DNA from: Pontederia crassipes
Lineage: Eukaryota; Streptophyta; Magnoliopsida; Commelinales; Pontederiaceae
Reading direction: 5' to 3'
Assembly (NCBI GenBank): GCA_030549335.1
Contig: CM060183.1
Span: 28,905,052-28,969,051, forward strand
Length of the DNA stretch: 64,000 nt
This document shows positions 1 through 12,473 of this stretch, piece after piece. Numbering within the stretch: position 1 is the first letter of the stretch; every line of letters starts with the position of its first letter. Below the pieces are notes generated by a model. The model was given only the letters and a program-made list of their open reading frames with translations. It ran no database searches and was not told the DNA's origin. A program made the translations under genes and the position numbers.

Positions 1-303
1 GCCGACGAGCGTGCGTCTGGACTGAGAGGAACAGTCGGGAGAAGAGAAAGATGAAGAAGAAGACTGCATGATTAATTTCTCGAACAGAAACTTATAAGGC
101 ATGGAATTAGGATAGATTCAATCGTAGAATCTTAATTTTAGACCTGAAGCATGCTCTGATTGATCCCTAGTTATTGTGTTATGATTTATGATGATTATTG
201 ATGTCGGCCATCGCTGAAAAGTTGACTGAAAAATGTATTGCGCGATGCAATCTTTTTTCGTAAGACGAACTCAACCCGAGTTCCTCTGTACCGGGCCCGG
301 ATT
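1..303. repeat. Copy of the sequence that flanks the 16.8-19.3 kb LTR
   Basis: These bases match 19386-19690 almost base for base, with small substitutions and a short indel near position 51. The match stops just beside the chromodomain reading frame (302-487). The second copy lies directly beyond the outer end of the LTR at 16788-19280. The simplest reading is that this is the 3' untranslated part of the minus-strand Ty3 element, and that the right-hand copy is the tail of a tandem neighbour; the rest of the left LTR would lie outside the window. An alternative is that the true LTR is longer and includes this block. Confidence 0.6.
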
Positions 304-1929
304 ATTGATCTCGCATTTCTTCTTCTAGCTCCCATGTAGGTTCTTGTGCTCTATGGTGCTTCCATACCATTTTGACCATGGGTATTGTCTTGTTCTTCAA
401 ATGCTTCACTTGATAGTCCACAATCTCTATAGGTTGCTCTACATATGTTAAGTCCTCCTTGATATTTGGCTCCTCAATCTGAATCACATTTGTTTCATCA
501 TGGACATACTTCTAAAGCATTGATACATGAAAGACGTTATGAAGTCTTGCATATGAAGGTGGTAATGCTAATTTGTAAGCAGCTTCACCAACTTTCTCTA
601 GAATTTCAAAAAGTTCAATGTATCTTAGTGTTAGCTTTCCTTTCTTACTAAATCTCATAACACCCTTAGTTGGTGAGACTTTGAGCATTACATTATCGCC
701 AACTTCATAAAATTGCTCCCTTCTTCTCAAATTCGCATAACTCTTTTGTCTACTTTGTGCCGCTAACATACTTTGCTTGATAAGCTCTACTTTATCAACA
801 TACATGTGGACCAAATCCGATCCAAGATACCTTCCTTCCCCGGTTTCACTCCAACATGTCGGAGAACGACAAGGCCTACCATATAGAGCTCCAAATGGTG
901 CCATCTTGATACTTGAGTGATAACTATTGTTATAAGCAAATTCAACCAAAGGAAGGTTGTCATCCCAATTTTCATGCCAATCTAAGGCACAAACTCTAAG
1001 CATATCCTCAAGTGTTTGAATTTTTCTTTTACTTTGGCCATCGGTTTGAAGATGAAATGCCGTGCTAAAATTTAGCCTTGTTCGAAAAGCATTTTGGAGA
1101 CATTTCCAAAATCTCGATGTGAACCTCGGATCTCTATCCGAAATAATAAAAGTCGAAATTTCGTGCAAATGAATAATCTCGTTCACATATAACTCCACCA
1201 TGCTTTTCATGGATTGACTCACTTTCATAGGAATAAAGTGAGCTGATTTCGTCAAACGATCCACTACAACCTAAATTGCATCATGTCCTTTTCGGGTTCG
1301 AGATAAACCTACCACAAAGTCCATAGAGATACTTTGTCATTTCCATTCCGAAATAGGTAAGGGTTGTAACTTGCCACAAGGCCTTCAGTATTCAATCTTA
1401 ACTTGTTGACAAACACTTTGCTACATACTTGGCCATTTTCTTCGTCATATCTTCCCACCAAAAGTTCCTTTGAAAGTTCTTAAACATCTTAGTACTTCCG
1501 GAATGGATGGAGAATTCAGACTTGTGATATTCATCCAAAATCTCTCTTCTTAATGCTTTGTCCTTCGGGACCCATATACGGTTCTTGTACCTAATTGCTC
1601 CATCTTCGCCATATTTGAAATGATTTCTTTCTCTTTTGCATACATTGATCATTCTCGCATATTTTGGGTCTCTTCGTTGAGCTTCAACGATTCTCCGCAC
1701 TAAGCTTGATTCGATCACATGATGAGCCATACACATGATCCTTCGGCTACAAATGCTTGGGGCCTATTGCACTATACTTTTCACAAGATTCCACTTGTGA
1801 ACACTTAAACATCCAAGTGGTATCCTTCCCATTTGCGAATTAGTGCATCGACAACTACATTTGCTTTTCCGGGGTAGTACAGTATAACGAACTCATAGTC
1901 CTTAAGAAACTCAAGTCATCTTCTTTGCC
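302..1929 (-). pseudogene. Ty3/gypsy pol, 3' part: RNase H end, integrase, chromodomain
   Basis: Reading from 1929 downwards, the frame starts inside RNase H with RQRR, then a TGA where Trp is expected, then LEFLKDYE. The integrase zinc-binding part follows (1736-1398, HYH-type residues decayed), then the integrase core (1264-512) with DRLTKSAHF, ISDRDPRF and TDGQSKRKIQ, and finally a chromodomain-like segment (487-302) ending in EPTWELEEEMRDQ. The frame is broken several times between these pieces. In the core the catalytic Glu of the family motif DGQSER is Lys (codon 1030-1028). The chromodomain stops early, where the family continues with YP. This is the dead 3' half of the element whose 5' half lies at 13961-16582. 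Confidence 0.85.
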
Positions 1930-3647
1930 TGATGCATGCAAAATACAACATATTTTAATTAAATTTTCTGTAATTTGATCATGGCATGCATCATTTTTAG
2001 TCACTTTTAATCGTATTTCCGGATTTATCAATTTTAATTATTAAATTCTCTGAATATTTTAATTGTGGATGGATTAACTAAATTTTGATAATTATTTTGC
2101 AGGAAAAATTGAGATTAAAATGGATTGTGCTGTATCGGCCAAAATTTTAAAGAATTTATCATTACGGCCGAGATTAGGATGAAGAATTCATCATTACGGC
2201 CGAGATTTGGCTTTACACCCAAGTCGTTTTGGGCGAGATTCGAAAGGTGTTCCTTACGGCCGAAATTTGAAGGGTAAAGATAAAAAAAATTATCTTTTGG
2301 GCGTAATGGCATGAAGATGAATTTGGCCGAGATTCAAAAGGAGTAACAATTGAATGATTTTATCTTTTGGGCGTAACAAGATTAAATTCCTTCCTTACGG
2401 TCGAGATTTGGAGGGAGTAAAAAGAATTTTTATCTCATTGGGAGTAAAGATTTAATTCTTTATTACGGCCGAGATTCTAAGGGAGTAAAGATAAAAAGGA
2501 TTTATCTTTGGGCGTAATGATAAAAGGATTTATCCTTGGCCGAGTTTATCTTATAATTTTAAAGTCAACCGTACGATGTTACGGCCGAGATCAAATTGAA
2601 GGCCGTCCGCACCCTATAAATACGTGAAGAATCCATCATTTCAAGTGTGCTCTGAAGTTCAGGTTTCTTCCACGGCGAGTCGTGAGCTCTGCAGGCTACG
2701 ACCAAGAGGAGAGAGGTGCGACAGCTGAAAGTTGATCGCGACCCTGATCAAGTCCGAGAGGCTGCCCGACTGTCTGCCCGTGATCCGAAGCTTCGACTTT
2801 TATCTATTTGGGTGTAATTCTTCCAATTATTATTATTTTGTTATTATCTCTCTAGAATTTCTAGGATGAACTCCATATTTTCTATTTATTTCATTTTAGG
2901 AGATTATTATTGAAGGGAAATTATTTGGACTCTATATTATTTGTTTTAATCTTTTCTGATCAATTAGTTAATTGTGCTTAATGCTTTTGATTTAATTATT
3001 TGGATTTCTGAGTTGAGTACTTACCAGTTTGTGGATTATTTAATTTCAGAATTCATTAATTAAATTAATTAATTTTATGTGAAATTAATAATTGACATAA
3101 ATTTGATAACTAATGTGTGGAGAATCAAGTTTATGTGGTCTGTTAATCTAACCAGTTTGTGGAGTGATTAATAGTCTAGGATTTTCATATTAATGCATCT
3201 TAATTTCAATCTTATTTGACGAACACTAGTTTGTGGGACTTTAGGTTTGATTAAATTTAAGATAGTTTGATTTACCGGATTAAATAGTAGAATTACCAGT
3301 TTGTGGATTCTGTGATGTTAATCTTGTAAATTAATAACTTGGAAAAATTCCTAATCCATCTTTAAAGATTAAATTTATCTTTTACGATTCAAATATTTAT
3401 CCTGATCTATTTTTATCCTAAGGCCTAACTTCAACACCATTATCTTATCTTTATCTTATTTTTTTTATTTTATTTCATAAAACATCTTTCCAAAAATTCA
3501 TGTTTTTCCTCTCTTATTAATTTATAAATTCAGATATTAAATTAATAATATTCCTCATGGGTTCGACACTCTTACTCCTATTACTATATTACTTGAGCGA
3601 CTAGTGCACTTGCTAGCAAATTTTATTGTTACAAATTTAACGCATCA
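1930..3647 (+). repeat. 5' LTR of the Athila-like element
   Basis: The LTR runs from TGATGCATGC to CGCATCA (1718 bp) and is followed by the primer site. Its first half carries about nine copies of a TTACGGCCGAGATT-like motif between about 2131 and 2600, interleaved with CTTTTGGGCGTAA-like words. Further on, four ACCAGTTTGTGG-like words recur at 3023, 3151, 3224 and 3296. The match to the 3' LTR is close up to 3362, where the 3' copy ends. Confidence 0.92.
2615..2621 (+). promoter_or_regulatory. TATA box of the 5' LTR promoter
   Basis: TATAAAT follows the CGGCCG motif field directly and is conserved at 13174-13180 in the 3' LTR. The position fits a U3 region ending soon after 2640. Transcription start is inferred only. 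Confidence 0.65.
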
Positions 3648-3653
3648 AGTTTT

Positions 3654-3671
3654 TGGCGCCGTTGCCGGAGA
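3654..3671 (+). other. Primer binding site, tRNA-Asp type
   Basis: TGGCGCCGTTGCCGGAGA lies six bases after the 5' LTR. It is complementary to the 3' end of plant tRNA-Asp, as is usual for Athila elements, with one mismatch near the inner end. Confidence 0.85.
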
Positions 3672-5301
3672 ATATTTTATTAATTAATTTCTAATTTTTA
3701 TGAATTATTAGGAGATGTAAATAAATTGTAAATAATTCTTTATAAATATGTATTAATTGTTTTAATTATTTTTGTGAATAAACTAACATTTTTTCCTTTT
3801 GCAGATAAAGGTCACGATAAATTTTTTTTAAAATTTGTCTACTTTCGGTTTAAAATCCGACGCCGATTGAATTTTCCGAATTACACTGTCGACTTATGAT
3901 TTTACGACCGAGATTTATGTGTCGGCTTTATTAATTTTACGGCCTCGCAATGAATGATTTCTGAGTTCTAAACTTTCAATTTTTACGTCTGTAATATTTT
4001 TATCCGAACATTGTTTTACGTCATGGATTCGATTTCATTATTTTACGGCCGTAAAGAATCTTCTTAATTCACTTTCGGCCGTAATGATTCAATGGTCGAC
4101 GTTTCGTTGGGGTAATATTCTCAAGTTTCATTGGACTTTATTTCGGCCGTAATGTTTTAATAGTTTGAACTTTTGATTTGACTTTGTTTTGGCCAAAGCG
4201 ATTTAGTCTGTCTCGGCCGTAATGGATCATCCGACATGAATTTTACTCCTCCTCGGCCGTAATGATTCTTCTATTGACGCAAGAATAAGTTTAATTCTAT
4301 TTTTATTTCGGCCGAAACCCTATTTTGTATTACGGCCAATCATGTTGACTTCATCTCGGCCGATGTGATCTCATTTCGGCTTAATTGACAATTTTTTTTA
4401 TCTTTACGGTCGAAATTCACTTCATCCAGATCTTTTTGTTTACGGCCGAGAATGATCTCATGGTTTTGCGGCCGTAAAATTTCTGAACATTTGTTTTTAC
4501 GCCATATTACGACCCTTTCGGCCAATTTATTTGTGATTTTTTCTTTCTCAGCCATCAACGATCACGTTCGATTTAATTCTCATTGTTTTACGGCCGATAT
4601 GAATTATCCTCTTCCTCGGCCGTAATGAGTCATTTTGTCGACGTTTCGTTCGATTTTTATTTCGGCCGAAACCCTGTTCTGTTTTACGATCAAAGGTTGT
4701 CAACTTCAGTTCTTTACGCCTAGGATTTTATATGTGAGGAGTTGATTGCCGAAATGATTCGTCGCTGTGTTAATTTTTACGACGTTGTTTCGACGTTAAG
4801 CCAACAAGTTTTACGCCTTCACGTTGAATCCCTTTCAACACTGTTTTATGATTTTTACGGACGAACGAGCCTCGGATTACTAATCTAATTTCGGCCGTAA
4901 AATCTATTTCTGTATTACGGCCGATCAATCTTATTTCCTCTCTGAAAATAATTTTTTATTATGTCTGATTATTAACTTTACGGCCGCAAATTAGTTCAGA
5001 CTTATTTTCTGCCGTTTCTTACATCATCATAAATTCTTTCGGTCGATAATATTTGGCATTTGAATTGGTTTTCGAATTTTGATTTTTCGCCGTATGTGAT
5101 AATTTTTCGGTGAATTTTGGTGATAGTAATTAGGTTAATTTCTCTCGGACATTAATTTTGATGACCTAATGAATACTCGATAATGCCGAAAGACTTTTAA
5201 ATCTTATTTCTTGGTGACCTAGTATCTGAATTTCTTTCTTCTTGTATATATTTTTATTTTATTCTTTTATCTTACTGAAAATTGGTTGTTGCAGGTACTA
5301 A
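3672..5301 (+). repeat. Untranslated leader with about 25 CGGCCG-type motifs
   Basis: No conserved coding frame is visible in this AT-rich stretch. From about 3880 to 5060 a short motif recurs roughly every 50 bases in both orientations: TTACGGCCGAGA and its inverse TCGGCCGTAAT, with variants such as TTTCGGCCGAAACC. The same motif recurs in both LTRs and in the 3' non-coding zone. The end of the leader, TTGTTGCAG at about 5286-5294, resembles a splice acceptor just before the gag frame. Confidence 0.75.
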
Positions 5302-8300
5302 TTGAAAATTAAATCACAACCAATCCTGGAATTTTCCGATAAGCGCACTAGGAGTTCAAATCCACTATTGGAATTTGATCCTGAAATTGAAAGAACCTAT
5401 CGTCGATTACGAAGAAATATAAGAAAAATGATGGAACAAGCACGCGATAATCAGAGACTGGAGCAACAAAATGAACTGGTTCCACCACATAATAATCGGC
5501 AAGAAGATGAAGCAGAGCTTTCTATGAGAGAATATGTCTCGGCCAGATACAGTGACCGAGAATCATGCATCGTGCTGCCTGATATTAACGCAAATAATTT
5601 TGAGATAAATCCCGCAATCGTGAGGATGATACAAGCATCCCAATTTGGAGGAGAATTTCATGAAGACCCCCATGATCACCTTGACAAATTTCTTGCCACT
5701 CTGAGCACCTTTAGAAATAATAATGTTTCTTCTGAAATTATTCGTTTATTATTATTTCCTCAATCTTTACGTGACAAAGCTTCCACTTGGTTTAAAACTT
5801 TGCCTGCAGGATCGATTCACTCATGGTTGGAGCTGGTAAAAAAATTTGTTGGAAAATATTGCCCACCACAAAAAGCAGGCAAATATCGAAGGGAGCTGAG
5901 GGAATTTGTTCAAGACGATAACGAGACGTTATATGAAGCCTGGAAACGATATAAGGAACTGCTGGCTAGAGTTCCTGACAATAGAATTCCAAAGTGGCAA
6001 GTGATGGAAGATTTCTACCATGGATTGCGAGCTGCAGATCAAGACAAACTTGATCAATCAGCAGGAGGGACAGTACTGGGATCTAAACGCCCTGGTGAGA
6101 TACAGGATATTATTGAAGCTGTAGCCCTCAAGTTGAGCCAAGAAAGGAGATCATCTCGCCGAACTCATGATGTGCATGCTATAGAAAGTAAAAATTCTTT
6201 TGAAGTAGTGACTCAGCTGGAGTCACTTAATAAAAAATTTGAACAGATGATGTCTTTAATGGTGTGCAACAACTGTGGAGGAGGACATGCAAGCAATTAT
6301 TGTCCTCAAGGTAACATTTCTAATCCTGATCATATTGAAAATGCTAACTTTGTCTCCAATCCATTTTTCAGGAATAATGACTATGGTTGGAAGAACAATC
6401 AGAAGTTTCCTTACAGGTCAAATCAAGGGCAAGTTTTTGAGAAATTTCAGAATCAAGCTCATCCACAAAATTATACACTTTTGAGAAAGCAACAAGAAGC
6501 TCCTGTCCAACAATCGACTAATCCTATGGAAGAGATGATGGCAAGAGTTATTGACACTATGCAAACCATGCAGAAGACAATGGAAACAAGGGCAAACAAT
6601 CAAGATGCTACAATCAGGAATTTAGAAATGCAAATAGGGCAGATGGCCAATATGGTGGCAGGACGTGCACCAGGGACTCTTCCAAGCAATACAGAGAAAA
6701 ATCCTAAAGAAGAGATCAAAGCTGTGACTCTTAGAAGTGGGAAACAATTGAGAAGTCTGAGATCAGATTCCCCGCCAAGAGTAATTGATCATAAAGAAGA
6801 AACTGAAGCATTAAAGACACAAGATCAGACTACTGAAGATATCAATCTGAAGAAAAAAGAAACTGACATAAAGGATCAGCCCTATCCACAGAAATTTCGC
6901 AAAGAACAGTTAGATAAGCAATTTTCTCGCTTTCTTGATATTCTGAAGCAATTATCTATTAACATTCCTTTTCATGAAGCTTTACAAATGATGCCGAGCT
7001 ATGCTAAATTCATGAAGGATATATTATCTTCAAGAAGAAGGTTTGAAAACACTGAGAGAGTAATGTTGACATCAGAGTGTAGTGCCATTTACGATCGAGA
7101 TATACCTAGAAAAATGAAAGATCCTGGAACCTTCACCATACCTTGCACTATAGGAAAATTCTTTTGTGCACAAGCTTTATGTGATCTTGGTGCTAGTATT
7201 AGTTTAATGCCACATTCTATATTTGTGCAGCTAGGTTATGGAGAACTTGAAGAAACAAGCATGACTCTTCAATTCGCAGATTCTTCATGCAAGAGACCCC
7301 GAGGAATATTAAGAGATGTTTTGGTAAAGGTTGATAAATTTGTTTTTCCTGCAGATTTTATTGTTCTGGATATGAAGGCAGATGAAAAAACCCCCATCAT
7401 CCTCGGGAGACCATTCCTAGCAACAGGAAACGCACTCATAGATGTTCAACAAGGGATGCTCAAACTTCGCGTCAACAATGAAGACATCACTTTCAATATA
7501 AAAAATTCTCTCAAACAACCTTTTGATTACTCATCCTGTTATGCCATTGATTCTTTAGAAAATGACACGATTGATGTTTTTGATGATATTGTTGCAGATT
7601 TTATCTCAGATCCATATGCTAAGGAAGCTTTGGAAATGGTAGAGGAATCTAGAGAAATTGTGGAAGACGATAATGCGCCAATAACAACAGAGACACTCGA
7701 GGCGGAAAACGATAAACTGGATTATTCTTCAAAATTTGAACTTAAAGAACTTCCATCTCATTTAAAATATGCTTTTCTTGAAAACGACACTTACCCAATT
7801 ATCATATCTGTTGATTTGACAGGTGATATGGAAAACCAACTTTTAGAAGTATTGAGGCAACACAAAAGAGCAATTGCCTGGTCGATCTCAGATATCAGGG
7901 GCATCTCTCCTATCATTTGCATGCACAAGATTTTGATGGAGGACAATGCCAAGCCAATTGCTCAATATCAAAAAAGGCTTAACCCAACTTTAAGGGAAGT
8001 TGTGAAAAAGGAGGTCATCAAACTCCTTGATGCAGGTATTATATATGCCATTTCTGATAGTTCATGGATAAGTCCTGTGCAGGTAGTTCCTAAGAAAGGA
8101 GGAATCACTGTGGTAAATAACAAAAATAATGAATTGGTGCCTCAAAGAACAGTTACAGGTTGGAGAGTTTGTATAGACTATAGGAAGCTTAATGATGCTA
8201 CCCGCAAAGATCATTTTCCATTACCTTTTATTGACCAAATGTTGGAGCGTGTTGCAGGTCATAGCTATTATTGTTTTCTAGATGGCTATTCTGGATACAA

Positions 8301-10614
8301 TCAAATAGCAGTAGCACCTGAGGATCAAGAAAAGACAACGTTCACATGTCCATATGGAACGTTTGCCTATAGAAGGATGCCATTTGGTCTATGCAACGCT
8401 CCAGCAATATTCCAAAGATGCATGATGTCAATCTTTGCAGATATGAATAAGAAGATACTCGAAGTTTTCATGAATGATTTTATACTTTTTGGTAGCTCTT
8501 TTAATAATTGTTTGGATAACTTATCTCTAGTTTTGCAGAGATGTGAAGAAATAAATTTGGTCCTTAACTGAGAGAAATGTCACTTCATGGTTAAGGAGGG
8601 TATAGTGCTTGACCACAAAATCTCAGCAAATGGAATTGAAGTGGATAAGGCCAAGATAGATGTTATTGCAAATCTGCCACCTCCAACCAATGTGAAGGGC
8701 ATTCGAAGCTTTCTTGGGCACGCAGGATTTTATCGCCGTTTTATCAAAGATTTTTCAAAAATGGCTAAACCCTTAACTAATCTTCTTGCTAAGGACACAA
8801 AATTTGATTTTAATTCAAATTGTCTTGCTGCCTTTAATTTATTAAAGGAAATGCTAATTTCTGCACCTGTTGTTGTTGCACCAGACTGGTCTCTACCATT
8901 TGAGCTGATGTGTGACGCGAGTGATGGTGCTGTAGGAGCTGTGTTGGGGCAAAGAAAGGATAAAACATTTCATGTCATATATTATGCAAGCCGAACATTG
9001 AATGCTGCCCAACTAAATTATGCAACAACAGAGAAGGAGTTTCTTGCTATTATTTTTGCTTTTGACAAGTTTAGATCATATTTAATTTGTTCAAAAATTA
9101 TTGTATACACAAATCATGCAGCCATCAAGCACTTGATGAGTAAACAAGATGCCAAACCTAGACTAATCCGATGGATACTACTTTTGCAAGAGTTCGATGT
9201 GGAAGTAAAGGACAAAAAGGGGACTGAGAACCTATTAGCTGATCACCTATCTCGTTTGGAGTCATCTCCAAGAGAAGTCACAAACATACTTGAAGAATTC
9301 CCAGACGAGAAACTTTTTTCCATCTCTACAATTTTTCAAATTTCTAACACTACATCATGGTTCGCTGATTTTGCTAATTACCTTGCAGGACATTACATTC
9401 CAAAGGGCATGACCACTCATCAAAAAAGAAAATTCTTATCTGATGTCAAGAATTATCACTGGGAAGATCCTTACCTTTTTCGATTATGTGCAAATCAAAT
9501 AGTTCGAAGATGTGTTCATGAAGATGAGATTGATAATATCCTAAGTCATTGCCACGATGGACAAGCTGGAGGTCACTTTGGACCCAATCGAACAGCGGCT
9601 AAGGTACTTGAATGTGGACTATATTGGCCAACCATTTACAGAGATGCAAGAAACTACTGTAAGTATTGTGACAAATGTCAAAGGACAAGTAATATTTCTC
9701 GTCGAGATGAAATGCCTCTCACAAATATTTTACAGTGCGATATTTTTGATGTTTGGGGCATTGACTTTATGGGACCATTCCCTAAATCCTTTAACAACCA
9801 ATACATCTTAGTGGCGGTTGATTATGTTTCCAAATGGGTAGAAGCTGTAGCCACACCAACAAATGAGGCCAAGGTAGTTGGAAACTTTCTAAGAAAAAAT
9901 ATTTTTACTCAATTTGGAACACCTAGGACTATCATAAGTGACAATGGAACACATTTCTGTAATAAAATAATGTCAACTCTTCTTAACCGATTTGGAGTCA
10001 ACCACTTTCTTAGTACCCCATATCATGCCCAATCTTGTGGACAAGTGAAAATTTCAAATAGAGAAATTAAAAGAATTCTAGAAAAAAACTGTGAACTCAT
10101 CTAGGAAGGATTGGTCCTTGAAACTAGACGATGCACTTTGGGCATATAGAACTGCTTTTAAGACACCTATAGGTACCTCTCCTTATAAATTAGTTTTTGG
10201 AAAATCATGTCACCTCCCTGTGGAATTAGAACATAAAGCTTATTGGGCAACGAAATTTTTAAATCTGGATCTAAAATCATCACAATAAGAAAGATTATTA
10301 CAATTAAATGAGCTTGATGAATTTAGATATCATGCATATGAGAACAGCAAACTATATAAAGAACGTACTAAAAAATTACATGACCTGCATATTAAACATA
10401 AAGAATTTTACCTGGTCAACGAGTGCTTCTTTACAATAGTAAACTCAAATTATTTCCTGGGAAACTCAAATTGAGGTGGACTGACCCTTATATCATAATC
10501 AATTGTTCACCTTATGGAACATTTGAAATTGAATCATTGGATCATAAACAAAAATTTAAAGTTAATGGACATAGACTTAAACTCTATCATGATAACACAT
10601 ATTATCAAAATTAA
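5302..10614 (+). pseudogene. Athila-like gag-pol polyprotein, disabled
   Basis: The first frame (5302-8571) covers gag, with a zinc knuckle of CNNCGGGHASNYC type at about 6262-6303, protease (DLGAS, 7183-7197) and most of RT. The second frame (8587-10104) continues with the rest of RT, RNase H and integrase ([28 protein letters not shown]). The third (10091-10288 and 10423-10614) holds the integrase C-terminal part. Lesions visible: RT FMDD is FMND (codon 8473-8475), a TGA replaces the Trp before EKCHF (8569-8571), the integrase Glu is Lys (10048-10050), a frameshift lies near 10091-10104, and stops follow around 10285. The frame opens with TTG; the first ATG is at 5428, so the gag start is unclear. 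Confidence 0.92.
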
Positions 10615-12473
10615 TCTATTTACCATCTAAATGACGAATTGACAAAGTCAAGCGGACGACTATAAATCAGAACTATTTTTATCCTTTTTATTATTTCTTT
10701 AGATTAGTCTTTTATTAGTTTGTTGATTAATATCTTTAGTTGTGGTAATAGTTTTTATTTTGTTGAGTCATCTGCGGAAGGAGAGACCTCGGACATGACA
10801 AGGCGAAACAGACGAATCACATTGAAAATCGGCCAAGCTCTTACGACATGACCCTTCACTGCGCCATCACGTGGGAATAGATCAATCAACGTCGTTACGC
10901 CCTAACTTCGTTTTACGGCCGAAGAGCCGACACCGTCACCGCTGCTCCCTTACGCTCAAAGTGCCACGCCTCCTATTCTTTACGGCCGAGCTTCAACGCC
11001 GTTACGCCCTTTCTTCGTTATGGCCGAAGTCTCACCATTACGGCCAGTTTCTTACGGCCGAGATTGCACGACTGAGATCTTCATCAATAAAATTTTGCGG
11101 CCAAGCTTTTACGGCCGAGACTCTCCATTATCGGCCGAGATCCATCAATTATCAGTCGAGATCTCCTCTCACCGACACCATTTGCGGCCGACACCTTCAT
11201 CGATATATATATTGAGGCCGAACATCTCTCCACCGACAATAAATCCGGTTGTATCTTCTCCCTTTTCTTTATTTTCATTTCTTTAGCTTTTCCATATTAT
11301 CTTTACTCTTTCCCTTGTTGGCCTAACACTGAGGACAGTGTCTAATGCAAGCTTGGGGGAGTTTGCATTTCATGCATTGCATGTTTCTTTCTTTTTATTT
11401 GCTTATGTTTGCATCTATTTGTAAAAAAATCCAAAAAAAATTGAAAAATTTGAAAATTTTCTAAAAAATACCATTGCATGCATTTATTTTTGCTACCATC
11501 TTACAAACTCTTGTCTTACTATTTTAATTATCTTTTAGTAGAAGTTCAAAGACATATTGTTAATTGATGAAATTTGAATGCTTTTCTTTCTTATCACTTG
11601 CTATTTTAGTATCAAACTTATGGACTATGTGCCTATGCTAAGTAGAATTATGAATGACTAGACGACAAAATCATATTCATGCCTTTTTATTTCTTTTAAG
11701 TCTTGATAATAGCAGCCTTCTTATTGACCATATCAAGTACTTTTTGAGCTTATAAAAAAGAAGGGTTAGTTAAACCCCAACAAATAATTATGTTAAAAAA
11801 AAGTTGAATAAAGTTATGTGTAGGTACAAAAGTGTTATCCGAAACCAAGGTGTGTTCGGGTAATTAGATCCGTAGGGATTCATGTCTGGCGACCTAAGGG
11901 CAACTGCTCTGGGATCCGTCGATCGAAAACCTGCTACATGGACCATCTTGTGGAATATGGAGAAGCAAAGGAGTACTGAACCATGGCTAAGTTCGAACTC
12001 TTCATTCAGAACTTTGGTTGTTCGGGCAAGTAAACTCGAGGGGTGCTTTATCACCTGGTGCCCTAAGGTCATCTGGTCTGGGAGTCATCAGTTTAAAGCC
12101 CGCTACATGGACTTCATTGTGCAATCCTGTTTGAAGATTAGAACTTTTAAAATGATTGAAAATAAAGTTGAAAAAGAAAAAGAAAAAGTTTTAAGTTCAA
12201 TTAGTACTTATGTGTTCAATATTAATGCTATTATTTGACAGATAATTTATTTTTCTGCAAGGCTGAATTTAAGATTGTTTAAATTTGTGTAGCATTCAGA
12301 ACCTCTATGAAGCTAAGTGCATGGAAAATGATAAGATGCTGAGTAGTAGGTGTGCAGAAGAATTTTGCGAGAAAATTAGTCAGTTGACAATGTGACGGCT
12401 ATGATGGAACTTTCTTGAGCTTTACTTTGAATTTTTGCTTGAGGACAAGCAAGACTTTAAGCTTGGGGGAGTT
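10615..12473 (+). other. 3' non-coding zone of the Athila-like element with two purine tracts
   Basis: This holds no credible gene. The CGGCCG motif recurs between about 10910 and 11225. AGCTTGGGGGAGTTT occurs twice: at about 11350 after a GAGGACAGTG word, and at about 12460 after GAGGACAAGC, directly before the 3' LTR. The latter is the functional polypurine tract by position; the former is an internal duplicate of it. Confidence 0.75.

Noticed and set aside
3880..5060. CRISPR-like array
   Set aside because: The repeated words are only 10-14 bases, occur in both orientations and are irregularly spaced in a plant retrotransposon.
10871..11286. Possible envelope-like gene after pol
   Set aside because: The frames overlap, have no signal peptide or membrane segment, and are produced by the CGGCCG repeats.
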